DNA of 64,000 bases from Pegea sp. RAD2-039 (taxonomy: Eukaryota; Chordata; Thaliacea; Salpida; Salpidae). Both the position numbers and the translations under genes were made by a program. The notes beneath the pieces are model-generated. The model was not told where the DNA came from and did no database searches. It saw only the letters and a program-made list of their open reading frames with translations. Where the stretch lies: positions 186,001 through 250,000 of the forward strand of contig JAQGEQ010000326.1 in NCBI GenBank assembly GCA_034620365.1, read 5' to 3'. Below are positions 11,490 through 24,557 of this stretch, in pieces; the stretch's first letter is position 1; each line of letters starts with the position of its first letter.

Positions 11490-12460
11490 AAATATTATCT
11501 AATTATATAATATTATATAATAACTATAAAACTAAATTTAATCAACTCTTTTCCTAAAGTACTTAAATAAGTTTAGAATAACATTAGTAAGATTAAAGAA
11601 AAATATTATCTAACAAATTCTACTATGTCAATTAATTAAGAGTCAGAGAAAAACTAACCTTAACAATTGATTTGCAGTTTGTCTCACTTTTATTAAAATT
11701 TCTTTTATTAGACTCTAAATCAAAAAATATTATCAAATAAAATTAGATTTTAATATTTATTTTTCAGCCACAACATGTCGCTGTAATAATTTTATTTTCA
11801 TATTTTGTAAAATTGTAAGTTTCTCCTTAGATCTGCTTGATAAATAGTCTAAGACTTTGAACTTGAAAGACTTTATTTTTTAATATTTGTAAAAGTTTTG
11901 TTCAAACTAATACAAATAGCTTTATATAAAAAATATGTTTAGTTTTAACGAATTACTTGAAAAATTTAAACTCAAAAGTATTTTGCATCTAGAAATAAGA
12001 TACAGTCTTCTAAAAGATTGATGTCAGAGAAATAAAGTTTGTCTAACAGTTTTTAATAAATCAAACTTATAGAGAAAAAGAAAAGTTTGAAAAAGTACTT
12101 TCCTCCTGACAAATAATAGATCGAAAGAAATTAATAAAAGAAAGAACTATTTTTTAGTTCAACAAATTGCTCAGCTAATTTACCTCCACACTAGCAATAT
12201 TTTGAAATCGACAATCTGTCGATTAACTTTATAAAAAATTGAATTTCTGAAAATATATTATTTTCAACTCTTGTTGTTAATAAAACCTTTAAATTTGAAT
12301 ATAATAATCGTAATATTGGTAGACTACTATTAGTATATTTGTAATAAATTTATTATTTCACTTAGTTGTTTTATAAAAGTTTTTTTCTTTCTAGTCTTCG
12401 ATAAACTTTTTGTAGAAAATTAATTTAATTAAGTAAAAAAAGTAATTTAAAATTGTTCTC
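11490..12460 (+). repeat. Dispersed repeat R3, copy 1 (diverged relative of the 3 kb repeat)
   Basis: Matches 44340-45340 closely. Its middle (11810-12260) is recognisably a diverged version of the first third of the 3 kb repeat: same order of landmarks (TTAGATCTG, TTTGAACTT, AAATAAAGTTTGTCT, TACTTTCCTCC) and the same 17-bp inverted repeat, here at 12207-12223. The shared hairpin suggests a common mobile or structural ancestor. Confidence 0.55.
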
Positions 12461-13100
12461 AAAGGAAAACATTTTGTATAAAAAGAGAAGGATAATTTTG
12501 ATTTATATTTTTTAGTCTTTAATATTAATCAGTATTTGATTTTATTTTCCTACAAATCTTATCATAATTTAAATCTTTTAAATTGTTTGTATATCTTATC
12601 ATAAGTAAATGTTCTTTTTGTTTCTATCCTTATTTTTCTTCTAAATATTATTCTTATTAGTATTCTTCTTGTATTTATTCTTTCTTCTTGTATGTTCTAT
12701 CATTATTATATATGTTATAAGAACTTAGTTTAATGTTTAAAAACTAATTCAAATCTAAAATTGTTTATTTTGTGTAACTAAAACCACTTTTTTATATAAT
12801 TAGAACAATTTATTTAACGATTTTTTATTTTTAATTGTTTTAGTCGTAAAAGTTGACGCTAGACGTCGCTGATGATAAATAACTTTGAAAACTTTGCATT
12901 GCTTCAGGCTATGTTCTTGTATAGTTTTTCCAACTCAGTAATTCACTAAATTAAAAAAGAAAGTATTAAGTTGAGTTCTGTATCTAAGATGTTTGGCAGA
13001 AGTAAAAGTTCTATATTAGATATTACATCATCAGTATCTTTGATAATTGCACTGCTTAGTTATTTTAATTCTGATACACAATTTAAGTTGATCAAAATTA
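12460..13100. other. Unassigned AT-rich spacer
   Basis: Pyrimidine-rich stretches (TTCTT and TTATTC runs around 12600-12690) and scattered stops in all frames. I see no gene, RNA or repeat match within the window. Confidence 0.5.
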
Positions 13101-13102
13101 GC

Positions 13103-14815
13103 TAATAGAGTGTTTCACTGAATTAAAAAAACCTAAAAAAACCTAGAAATTAGTATCAGATTAGTGTTTTAACTAAGTGTAGGGTTTAAAGAAATAAAAA
13201 AGGTGACTCTATAATAGTTTTATTTCATTTTTTGTAAAATTATAATTTTTGTATTCTTAGATCTGTTAGATAAATAGTCTAGCTTACAGACTTTGAACTT
13301 ACAACAAAAGTTTTATGCAACTATCAGTAAGTTATAATCTTCTATAAGACTAATCTCAAAGAAATAAAGTTTGTCTCAAAATTTTTAATAAATGAAACTT
13401 TTAGAGAAAAATAAAAGTTTACAAAAATACTTTCCTCCGGACAAATACTAGATTGAATGAAATTTGTAAAGCAGAGAAATAGTTATCAAGTTATTGCACA
13501 GCTATGAAAGCTTTTTTCCTTCAACATTTTGGAATCGACAATCTGTCGATGAACTTTAAATAGATTTGACTTTCTGCAAAATATTATTTTCAACTCATGT
13601 CATTAATACCAACATTTGAAAATACATTCAATAACACAACGTATTTAATAGATAAGATAAATCATATTTTCTTGTTCTAAACGGTGGTTTCTTTTCTTTA
13701 ATTGGGAAAAAATGAATTTGAGTTAAGTATAATAATATTCTTCGTAAGAAAAAATTTTTTATTTTAAAATTGAACCAACAAACACTAAATTGAAGCAAGT
13801 TTATGAAAACCATACAAGTTATTAAACAATGTTTCTGAAAAGTATTTTTTCTGAAATTTGGAAATTGTTTTATATTTTGAAGTTGAATTATTTTCAACGA
13901 ATCTTAACTGTTCAATCTCTTCAAGGTTTTTTTAAATTTGTTTCATGAGTTTCATCCATCAAAACAGATTTAATGAAAAATTTTATAAGAAGTTATTAAT
14001 AAAAAAAAATCGTTGTTTAAAACGATGAAGGCAAATTAATTATTTAATAAAAATATTTGAAATTACTCATACTGATTTCAATCGAAAAATTGTTCAATGA
14101 AAAAATTGATTTTATTCAAATCCAAAGAATAATCGTTAAATTAAAATAATTTTGTACAAACTACGAAGTCAACATCTATTGAACTGATAATGATTGTATA
14201 TTATGTGAGCACAACAAAGTTTAACAATTTATTTAAAGTAATATTGCAAAAACTATCAAAATTCTGATCACCTATTAAAAAAGGTTATTTTGTTGAGAAA
14301 GTCTTAAAGGTTGTATCAGTTGATGGAAGCAAGTGGATGACGAAAAAGTTCTTTTGCTTTCATATAGCAACACGATGCAGTGACAAAAAATCAGAAAATT
14401 ATAAATTATTAACCCAGTTTATTATTTTTGTTTCACTATCCTGAGTTTTTCCAATCAAAGAGATTTTCTTATATTTATTTATTATTAATTAATTAAATCA
14501 AGTTATATAGTAATAATTTATCAGCAATTTGGATTCAAATTAAGTTGCAAATGTTAAATTTCACTGACTTTGTTAATCTTAGTTAATTAATCTCCAGTTG
14601 ATTTATTTTTTCATCAAATTTAATATATTACACAAAAGTTCTGCTGAAAAACTCTTTTCTTTTAAAATATATTTAGAATATTTAGATATTCATATAACGA
14701 TATCTACAAGAATATCTTCTAGAGTATATTCGTTTAATATCGATCTTGTAACTGCTGATTACTGAAACTATGTTTTAACTCTAAAATCAACAAAATCATT
14801 GAATTAGTAAGAATA
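13103..14815 (+). repeat. 3 kb dispersed repeat, copy 2 (3'-truncated)
   Basis: Matches 3020-4700 and 20885-22500, then breaks at about 14815 into family A 5' flank sequence. The inverted repeat is at 13534-13550. An 89-codon minus-strand frame inside it is not kept in the sister copies because of A-run length differences. Confidence 0.7.
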
Positions 14816-16139
14816 TAGTTATATTATTAATATATTATAGATATTTAATTTAGACACGATAAGCTCAACTTTAAGAAAATACATATTTAAATATCATGAA
14901 AATGTATAAAGAATTTATAACTGACAATCCTACATAATCTAACCAAAATTAATTTAAAATTCTTAGCATTGACTTAAAATTTTTATTTTAAAAAAGTTTG
15001 AAAATCTCATGTCAAAACGCAATACCTGCAAAAACTTCACAAAAATCAATACTAGCAATTGTCTTATAAAATTAGGCAACTACATAAGCTTACAAAACAT
15101 CAATAATCATTCATGATCATCTAACACCAATCATTTTCCTATATTGACTTTAAGTTTACAAGTAACTATAAGAGACAAAAGAGAGCAACAAAACCTTATA
15201 ATTTAAAATAAGTTATGATAATATATATAACACAAATGACGTTACCAAACATATAAGCTTTTAGTCAAAGTCTTCTTAAGAATATATATAAATATGTTTG
15301 ATTTATTAAAGTGATTTATTAATCTTCAAAACAGTTGAGAGAAATTATAATTTTGAAAGCAGTGTTGGAAATAAAAAATTGTTTGTAGGTAAATTATGAT
15401 GACAGAATCAAAGTTCTAGAAGCTTCTGCTGTTTGGGTTTTGTAGCTTGTTGATTATTATTTTGGTGCTTTTACTGTTTTGCTATTAATATTTGTTGTGC
15501 ATTAAAATTTTTCAGCAATATTGAGTAACTGCAAATCTAAACTTCTTAAGAAGCTATGTTAGTGCAGCTGGCATTCTTTTTTTGTTCATTATAAAGCTAC
15601 ATAAAAATATTCATTTTCCTGAAGTTTCTTTTAAACATTAAACATTTAAACTTTTTTTGTAGAAACTAAAGAAAAACATAAAATCAAACTGAAATTTTTT
15701 ATCCTACAAAAACTTAATCCAGATTAAGTTCCAAAAGAAATACAAACTTCCTTAAAAGTGATACTTTTACAGTTCGATTTTTGTTTGAGGTCGATAATTT
15801 TTATTAGAAAGCTCTAAAAAATCTTTTAGAAAATCATTTGATATTTTAATAAAAAAATTATTTTCTTGTATTTCCTAATGACTTATTTATATTTCTTTTA
15901 TTTTTCAGATTTTATTTGATTTATTTATTTATTAAACTTTAACTAAAAAATAACCTATAAATAAACCAAAAAATAAAATGATTTGAATTAAAAAATAAAT
16001 ATTAATCGATAACTTTGAGATTACTCATAGTGATTCAATATTAAAAATAATTATCTATTAATTTTGTTATAAAGCAGAAAATTTACGTGTACTTGTTGTC
16101 AACACACGGCTATATATTATTTCACATAAATCAATCCTA

Positions 16140-16460
16140 AAAACCTAGAATTTTTAGTTTACTATTATAAGTTGTCACATGCTTAAGTGTGATTAATATA
16201 TTGTATTTACGATTTGGTTAAGCAAAAATGTAAATAAACAGATAAAATAAGCTAACAAGAATAGATGAAATTGGAATTATAACAATCATTTTAAAGTCTA
16301 ATGATATGCCAAATGTTACATCTTTTTCTTTCTTAATTTCCAACTTAATTAAGTATAAAATGTGTTGTTTGTGAGAATGTGGTTTAGCAAGAGGTGTTCT
16401 TTTCGGGCACCCTCCTTTTTGTTTATTGCAATAAATATGGAAAAATTATGATTAAAGCAT
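16140..16460. repeat. Repeat with SINE-like tail module, copy a
   Basis: Direct copy of 18190-18500 and inverse of 37060-37400. On the plus strand its right end carries the GTGAGAATGTG...GCACCCTCC...ATTGCAATAAAT module also found at 51390 and 51676. On the minus strand the left part translates to a hydrophobic stretch similar to that described at 18217-18408 but interrupted by a stop. Confidence 0.5.
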
Positions 16461-16959
16461 CTTTTATTTAGTATCGTTTAGATAATAAAAAACATTTCAT
16501 TACTTGAGTCCAAGACAAAATTGTTATGGAGTTTTGTTCCTTTTGTTGTTACGAGCTGTCGAAATTTCTGGTAAACTAAAAAAGATAAATGATTACAAGC
16601 TGTTAGTTGTTAAACGATTATTTTCGAAATGTTTTTGTTTTTCATATTATTCAATTTATTAAGTAATGCTGTTACTAATTAATTGGTCGTTTTTAAATAC
16701 TTACCTTGTTATTTTTTAGATTTGCTTAAAAATCAAATTACCAAAAAAGTGATCAAAACGTAGAGCTGTTTTAAAATTTCAATTAAACAATTTGTTTAGA
16801 AATTAAGAACCTTAGAAAGCAAAATCTAAAAATAAATTGACCTGAAATGATGTAAAAAAAAAAACAATCAATAAAACTTATTTTACCAAAATTAATTAAT
16901 TTATTTTTATTCAACCTTTTTGTAAACCACAAACTCAAAACTTTAAATAACCCATAAAA

Positions 16960-17040
16960 GCCCTCAAATAACGTGAAAATACTGTGCAAAGCGGTTACTG
17001 CATCCAGTGAGAAGGTCACAGTGGCCCCATTTGCACCATC
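16960..17040 (-). other. G+C-richer coding-like patch (unknown)
   Basis: On the minus strand this reads without stops as GANGATVTFSLDAVTALH and continues SIFTLF. It is clearly less AT-rich than its surroundings and is kept nearly unchanged in the inverted copy at 36470-36550, where the frame ends a few codons later. It could be an exon remnant of an unrelated gene carried by the duplication. I do not recognise the protein. Confidence 0.3.
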
Positions 17041-17500
17041 TAATTAAACATTTAAAAACGACCTTAGTATGTTAGCCTTGCTCAACGCTTAGAAAGAGTT
17101 AAATGAAGTCTTTTTCTTACTGAATCAATCCACTGAAATGAATTGTATCAGAAACTGTAATCTGTGTTTAGAGAATTGACTAAAAGTATTTTTAAGTAGA
17201 CATAGGTACAAAAAAATTAATTTATATATCTGTTTATTGAGATCTTATATTTCAGTTACTATGGCTGTTATATTCTCACTATTTATAACCTATTAACGAT
17301 TATGTAATTATTTATCTTGTAATTATATTTATTATAATTTTTGATCAAATTTATCAATTTAAGAATAAAAACTAAATTGTTTTTAAAAGCAAATAAATAA
17401 TTCTTTATATTTCAAAACTTTAGATCTTAAACCAGTCACATCTTCATGTTTTTAAATACAATAGCAACATAATATACGGGTTTTCCAAAAGAATTTACAT

Positions 17501-17740
17501 TTACAGATCAACATATTCTATTTCACATTTGCATATTCTTTCATGAGTTAAACAATTTGAATTTTGACTGAAAAATCTTCCACAAACAATATATTCAAAT
17601 GGCTTCTCACCAGTATGAGTTCTTTCGTGAATTAGAAATTTAGATTTGGACTTTGAATGTTTGTTACAAACTAAGCATTCGTTCTTGCTCCTGAAAGAAT
17701 ATTTATTTCTATTTGTTCTTAATTTGTTAAAATTGTTCAC
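17501..17740 (-). pseudogene. Truncated family B-derived two-finger remnant, copy 1
   Basis: A 79-codon frame without ATG. It holds one intact finger (ECLVCNKH... HERTH), a TGEKP linker and a second finger in which the first zinc ligand is Tyr instead of Cys (FEYIVC) and the last ligand is Cys (HERICKC). It ends CEIEYVDL-stop. The same broken finger and tail occur at 35738-36001 and 46594-46836. The bases TTCTTTCAGG before the first finger resemble a splice acceptor. The front is cut off at 17740 by another repeat. Probably non-functional; an exon of a small protein is possible. Confidence 0.6.
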
Positions 17741-17744
17741 TAAT

Positions 17745-18590
17745 ATTGAGTAACTGAAAATCTAAACTTTTAAGAGGTTATGTTAGTGTAGATTGTATTA
17801 TTTTTTGTTTCTTAAAAAGTTAAGGAAAAGTAGTATATTTGTACAGTTCATTTTTTGTTTAAGGTCTATAATTTTTACTAGAAAGCTCTTAATAAGGTTT
17901 TTAAAAACCATTTAACTTTGTGATAAAAGATTAATTTTCTAATATTTCCTAATGATTTATTTATATTTCTTCTATTTTTCAGATTTCAGTTGATTTATTT
18001 ATTTATCAACTTTAACTAATAAACAACCAAACCGAAAGATAAAATAACTAGAATTAAAAAATAAGTATTAATTTATAACTTTGAGATTACTCTTGTTGAG
18101 TAAACTCTAGGATAATTATTTAATAATTTTGTTATGAAGCAAAAACTTTCCATATACTTGTTGTCAACACACGGCTATATATCATTTCACATAAAACAAT
18201 CATAAAAACCTAGAATTTAAGGTTTACTATTACAAGTTGTCACATGCTTAAGTGTGATTAATTTATTGTATTTACGATATGGATAAGCATGAATGCAAAC
18301 AAACAGATCAATAAAGCTAAAAATAATCAAGGAAATTGTAATTATAAGAATCAATTTGAAGTCTACTGATATGCCAAGTGTTACATCTTTTTCTTTTTTA
18401 ATTTCCAATTTAATTAAGTATAAAAAGTATTTTTAGTGAGAATGTGGTTTAGCGAGAGGTGCTCTTTTCAGGCACCCTCCTTTTCGTTTATTTCAATAAA
18501 TAAAGAAAAAATATAATTAAAGCATCCGTTATTTAGTATTATTTAGAAATAATAATTAATAATGAACTTTTTTATTACTTGAGTGTAAGC
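17745..18590 (+). repeat. Direct duplicate of 15510-16560
   Basis: Same sequence order as the left part of the inverted arm, with a short deletion. It begins exactly where the finger remnant is cut off, so the truncation was caused by this junction. Confidence 0.6.
18217..18408 (-). other. Short hydrophobic reading frame, function unknown
   Basis: A 63-codon frame lacking ATG. It encodes a charged start (EIKKEKDV), a ~22-residue hydrophobic stretch rich in Ile/Leu/Phe and a basic tail. Two sister copies (about 16160-16345 minus, 37150-37270 plus) share the charged start but have stops. It looks like a membrane-protein exon remnant carried in a repeat; I do not recognise a family. Confidence 0.25.
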
Positions 18591-19070
18591 CGTTTTTTCC
18601 CAATTTTTTTCAATGTTTTTCAAATAATTTAAAAAAAAACAAATATATTTAAAAAAGTGTTTGGAAATTCTGGATGTGCATTTCGAAAAAAAACTTTGAA
18701 ATTTAAAAACTTAAATTATTACTTCAAATTTGAAGTAAATATTTTTGTTTAAATGATTTAAACCTAAATATACAAACTCAAATTGAAAACCTTTGTTTAT
18801 ACATTGTTTAAAAATTACTTTTTCAAATGGTGTCATCCTGGAGTCATTTTGGTTTTCTTGTTGGTATTAGCAACTTTAAATACTTGTTTTTTACATTTAT
18901 TCTTTACAATCAGTACTACTTAGTATGATCAATGAAACAATTTAATCTTTTATCTGAGAATTAGGATCATCGAAAATTTTCAAGCGCTCAAAATGATCAA
19001 TACAGGATTAGCAAGAAATCTGACGTATATGTAATAGAAAAAATCAGTTTGAAAACATCCTACTTAATTA
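18590..19070 (+). repeat. Dispersed repeat R4, copy 1
   Basis: Matches 27090-27480 and, in part, 43000-43260 and 30010-30240/61190-61420 (common phrase TTGTTGGTATTAGCAACTTTAAATACTT). No gene. Confidence 0.55.
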
Positions 19071-19074
19071 ATTT

Positions 19075-19380
19075 GAGTTAGCCACACAAAAAGCTGACCG
19101 GTATCACAGAAACGCTTCGTTGTCACATGATTGCTGGTCATCTGGCTATTAGAGAATCAAACTGACAGCAGATGCAATGCTTGCAATTGAATGTTATGAA
19201 TATTTGGCCCGCTATAATCTGCACTTTATAGCAAGAAACACAATAAAGTGCAGATTACATCGGGACGAATTGTGACAATTGCACTGAAAGAAAATTTGGA
19301 TTTTATATGCAGTGTATTCAGTTTAATGTTTGTGGTCATCTAGCTGTTAGAGAATCGATGATTCCATAAAAATGATTTTA
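19075..19380 (+). repeat. Less AT-rich repeat with strong hairpin
   Basis: About 300 bp, less AT-rich than its neighbours and shared with 60030-60330 and partly 42835-42960. It holds a perfect 15-bp stem (19215-19229 with 19243-19257) around a 13-nt loop. The copy at 60170 has a degraded stem. No coding frame is apparent. Confidence 0.55.
19215..19257. repeat. Perfect 15-bp inverted repeat (hairpin)
   Basis: TAATCTGCACTTTAT, then a 13-nt spacer, then its exact reverse complement. This is well above the surrounding sequence in stability and G+C. Confidence 0.75.
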
Positions 19381-20880
19381 AATTTCTTCATGTTGCCTAC
19401 ATTTTCTAAAAAAATAGAAATTTAGTTTTTCCATAACCAATGGGAAAAGTAATTACTAATCATCCAATTGTTTTCAGGTTACCAAGTACTAAGTAATTAG
19501 GATAATTTAAAAATAAAAAAAATAAAAAGGATAAATAAAAACAAAAATAAATTCATAATTTCTTATTCTTATTACCATTTGTAAAAGAAATAAGATTGTC
19601 AATAAATCTTAAACTAAAAATAAAACTTATTAAAAGTTATTCTTATTTTGTTTGATAACTAAATGATTAGGACATTCTAGAATGAAAATTATAGGAAATA
19701 GCTTAAATTTTGAATATTAAGTAAGAAAACTTTACAAAAATAGATTGGTCGATTACATTTAGGTAGAACCAAGAGATTTGATAAGCGCAAGTTTTTTCAC
19801 ACTGTTTTTTAAGGTGTTTTCAAATCAATTATCTTCAGTTATTGTGAATATTACTCTGCTATCAGATATAATTTTCACTTTCTTATAGGATTTTTTCTTC
19901 ACAGTTTTAAATTAAAAATAAATACTTAAAAGAAATCTGTTTTATATATTTGAATACTTTCTAATATTAATAAATAAAGTAAAGTTCAGTTTATATTTCT
20001 ATCTATTATTGCAAATTTTACTAAATGTACAATGACACATTATCTAATAAATATTTCAACTTTATAATTTACATTTTCACACAATTAATTATTAAATTAA
20101 ATATTAGTTAAATAACTTTCTTAGGAGTTTTATTACTTCTATAATAACAAAACTGTTAGAGGGCACAATGAACGTTGCTGCTATTTTTAGAGAATAAAGT
20201 AGTGATCATGATTTAAAGTGGAAATTATCAACAAATATGAATCACTAAGATTATTTATACTAAGATTAAAAATTGTTTAAAAATTACTTTTCGAAGTTGT
20301 CATCTTTGAGTTAATTTGAGTATTTTGTTGCTATTAGCACCTTTAAACATTTGTTTTAATTATTTATAGTTTACAATTAATTTCAAATTCTTTATTTAAA
20401 AACAAATTTTATTCCATAAGATTATTTCAACTCAGGAACATTTTATTTATAGTTATAATCAGTTACTACATCAGTGGTTTGTTTAGACAATTTTATTTCT
20501 TATCACTTGAAATAAATCAATTCGGCTTCACCTTATTTATAGCCTATATTAGCTGGCACAAGTCAACTAGCTTACTAATAGTGATATGCCTCATGAATTA
20601 GAGTAGTCGTCTACAGATGCCTGACAGCAAGTAATTTTCATCAATTTTGAAACCCAGAACATTTAACACTAAATAGCAGTATTAAAAATGTAGTTAATAA
20701 AAGTAGTTTTTATGCAAGTAGCAACAATCAACAAATATGAAAGATTGATTTTATAGTAAAAGAAAAAAAGATTTTAACAATTGATAAAATTATTATAATG
20801 ATAATTTAAATTTATTTTTTTAGTTAATATAATTGATAACTTTTATTTATTTATATCATTTGAAAAAACTCTATAATTTG
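19380..20880. other. AT-rich spacer with repeat scraps
   Basis: Mostly unassigned. 19770-19900 repeats at 59630-59760 (phrase GCGCAAGTTTTTTCACACTG). 20270-20500 shares the R4 phrases with 27340-27600. No gene seen. Confidence 0.45.
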
Positions 20881-20884
20881 ATAA

Positions 20885-23800
20885 TAAGTGACTCTATAAT
20901 TGTTTTATTTCATATTTTGTAAAATTATAATTTTTGTATTCTTAGATCTGTTAGATAAATAGTCTAGCTCACAGACTTTGAACTTACAACAAAAGTATTA
21001 TGCAACTATCATTAAGTTATAATCTTCTATAAGACTAATGTCAAAGAAATAAAGTTTGTCTCAAAATTTTTAATAAATGAAACTTTTAGAGAAAAATAAA
21101 AGTTTACAAAAATACTTTCTTCCAGACAAATACTAGATTGAATGAAATTCGTAAAGCAGAGAAATAGTTATCAAGTAATTGCACAGCTATGGAAGCTTTT
21201 TTCCTTTAACATTTTCGAATCGACAATCTGTCGATGAACTTTAAATAGATTTGACTTTCTGCAAAATATTATTTTCAACTCATGTCATTAAAACCAATAT
21301 TTGAAAATACATTCAATAACACAACGTATTTAATAGATAAGATAAATCAATTTTTCTTGTTCTAAACGGTTGTTCCTTTTCTTTAATTGGGAAAAAATGA
21401 ATTTGAGTTAAGTATAATAATATTCTTCGTAAGAAAAATTTTTTATTTTAAAATTGAACCAACAAACACTAAATTGAAACAAGTTTATGAAAACCATACA
21501 AGTTATTAAACAATGTTTCTGAAAAGTATTTTTTCTGAAATTTGGAAATTGTTTTATATTTTGAAGTTGAATTATTTTCAACGAAATTTAACTGTTCAAT
21601 CTCTTAAAGGTTTTTTTAAATTTGTTTCATGAGTTTCATCCATCAAAACAGATTTAATGAAAAATTTTATAAGAAGTTATTAATAAAAAAAAATCGTTGT
21701 TTAAAACGATGAAGGCAAATTAATTACTTAATAAAAATATTTGAAATTACTCATACTGATTTCAATCGAAAATTTGTTCAATGAAAAAATTGATTTTATT
21801 CAAATCCAAAGAATATTCGTTAAGATTAAAATAATTTTGTACAAACTACGAAGTCAACATCTATTGAACTGATAATGATTGTATATTATGTGAGCACAAC
21901 AAAGTTTAACAATTTATTTAAAGTAATATTGCAAAAACTATCAAAATTCTGATCACCTATTAAAAAAGGTTATTTTGTTGAGAAAGTCTTAAAGGTTGTA
22001 TCAGTTGATGGAAGAAAGCAGATGACAAAAAAGTTCTTTTGCTTTCATATAGCAACACGATGCAGTGACAAAAAATCAAAAAATTTTAATTCATTAACCC
22101 AGTTTATTATTTTTGTTTCACTATCCTGAGTTTTTCCAATCAAAGAAATTTTCTTATATTTATTTATTATTAATTCATTAAATCAAGTTATATAGTAATA
22201 ATTTATCAGCAATTTGGATTCAAATTAAGTTGCTAATGTTACATTTCACTGACTTTGTTAATCTTAGTTAATTAATCTCCAGTTGATTTATTTTTTCATC
22301 AAATTTAAATTATTACACAAAAGTTCTGCTGAAAAACTCTTTTCTTTTAAAATATGTTTGGAATATCTAGATATTCATATAACGATATCTAGAAGAATAT
22401 CTTCTAGAGTATATTCGTTTTTAATCGATCTTGTAACTGCTGATTACTGAAACTATGTTTTAACTCTAAAATCAACAAAACTATTGAATTAGTAAGAATT
22501 CGGAAGCAATTTTCATTGAAAAACTAAAAAGATAACTGTTAACTACGTATATTTTTACAGTTGGACGAGGATATGATAATTATATACTTTTATTGTTTTG
22601 AGAGTTGGCTTCGTTTATATTAGGAGAATCCACATAGCCATAAAAGGCATTTAAAGATGAATTCTTTTAAATATTATAAAAGTAAGACAGTGGGGGGAAG
22701 ATTAACTACAGCGAAACAAATTGTTAGACGATTGTGTTTTGTTGATTAGCAACAAATCTGACGTAAAAATAATAAAACCAAATAGTTTGTAAAGATCTTT
22801 TCTAATAAAAAAGTTTAAAATAAACTAACTGCTAAACAACCAGCAAAATATGGTTCATCTGATGTTTTTCCAAATTTAAAGAAGATTAAAAAGTCAATTA
22901 ATTTTTTATCAACCTATAATTGTAAGTTTGATGTAAACATTTGGGTAATAAATGACTCAGAACTGTAGCAGATGAGAGTAATTATGATGATTGAATTGTT
23001 GATAAAATGTATTATTAAGATGCATTTATTTTTAATATGAAATGATAAAAAGAAACCATTAAATTGAAAAATAGATAGTTTAAGATCGAAACTTTAGTTT
23101 CTTGCAACTACACTCAAAAGTAGTTACTAATCTCTACATTAATCTGCTAATGAAATCCTACTAAGAGATACTATTAACATCAAAAAATCTTAGATATCAT
23201 AATAAAAATACTATAATATAATTAATAATTATATATTAATATTATAATTAGTAATACTATAATTACTAATCTTTTAATTGTGATCCATTAGTAAGAAACA
23301 TCTATTTATACATTAGTTTCTTTTAAATTATAAGCCTCGTTATAAATTACTAATATAGTTAATTAAGTGATGAATACCTAAGACATTCTCATTTAAAATA
23401 GTTTGTATTTAAACATATAAAAGAAGTGTAAACAAATCATAAAGAAATAATATAAAATATTTCTTTTATCACAAAGTTAAATGGTTTTAAAAAACCTTAC
23501 TAAGAGCTTTCTAGTAAAAATTATAGACCTCATTCAAAAAATAAAACTGTACAAATATCGTTTTTTTGAAAGTTTTTTTTTCTTTTCAAACTAAATCTGA
23601 ATTAAACTTTTTAAGATAGAGTTTTCAGCTTAATATTATATGTGTTTTACATTATTAATATTAAAATTATTAATATTTAAAAGAAACTTCTAGAAAATTA
23701 ATACTTTTATATTGCGTTAAAAGAAACAAAAAAGGAATGCAAGCTGCATTAACAAATTCTCTTAATAAGTTTAGATTTGTAGTTACTCAATATTGCTGAA

Positions 23801-23885
23801 ATATTTTAATGCACAACAAATATTAATAGCAAAACGGTAAAATCATCAAAATAATAATCAACAAGCTACAAAATCCAAACTGCAG
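20885..23885 (+). repeat. 3 kb dispersed repeat, copy 3
   Basis: Full-length counterpart of 3020-6085. It joins the gene 3 5' flank at about 23885 within the phrase AATCCAAACTGC. The inverted repeat is at 21219-21235. Confidence 0.7.
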
Positions 23886-24557
23886 AAACTTCTAGAACTT
23901 TGATTCTGTCATCATAATTTACCTGCAAATATTTTTATGTTTCTAACATTGCTTTCAGAATTATGATTTCTACAAACTTTTTGAAGATCAATAAATCACT
24001 TTTATGAATTAAACATATATATATATCTTGTTAAATATACTTAAACAGAATATGCTTGGTAACGTCAACTGTGTTGTATAAATTTCTCAAAGGGAGTGCT
24101 TTATTATCTTTTGCATCTTCTAGTTGATTGTAGGCTTAATGTGGATAAAATATTACAATTGGTGTTACATGATCCTGAATTGTTTTCGATTTCATATAAT
24201 ATTTTCTAGCTTGCTTAATTTTATGAAAAATTGCTTTTCTTTACTATTTTAAAGTTTTAAAAGTTTGAAAGGCTAAGAACATTTTGTTTTTACAAAGTTC
24301 ATTCTAAATACTATTATTTATGTGAAACATGATAAACTTATGGTTTAGCTTTCTAGAAAACTTTTGTTTAAACGTGAATGGTTTACTGCTAAAATTTGTA
24401 TACAAACTTTATCACATGAAATAAATTAATAAGGAATATAACTCTGTATGAAAATCTTTAAATTAACTATGTATTGTTTCATTAGTATTTTTTTAATTTG
24501 TAATAAACGTTTTAATTATGAAAATTTAATTTTTTATTTCAGATTATTAAGTAAACA
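23885..24557 (+). promoter_or_regulatory. 5' flank of gene 3 (rearranged)
   Basis: The distal part (23885-24270) resembles the far end of family A 5' flanks; the proximal 260 bp match the 5' flank of gene 7. The G+C-richer upstream block seen in the other genes is missing, as if about 600 bp had been deleted. A good splice acceptor, TTTTTATTTCAG, ends at 24542, 15 bp before the ATG. Confidence 0.5.

Larger units (their letters stand above)
14860..17740 (-). repeat. Left arm of a ~2.9 kb inverted duplication
   Basis: Reverse complement of 35738-38640 by eye, with small indels. It contains a piece of family A 5' flank (14860-15400), a short G+C-richer coding-like patch (16960-17040) and a family B finger remnant (17501-17740). 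About 18 kb lies between the arms, including genes 3 and 4. Such arms can recombine and flip the interval. Confidence 0.7.

Noticed and set aside
13628..13897. 89-codon minus-strand frame in the 3 kb repeat
   Set aside because: Broken by A-run length differences in the copies at 3532-3800 and 21307-21590; AT-rich composition produces such frames by chance.
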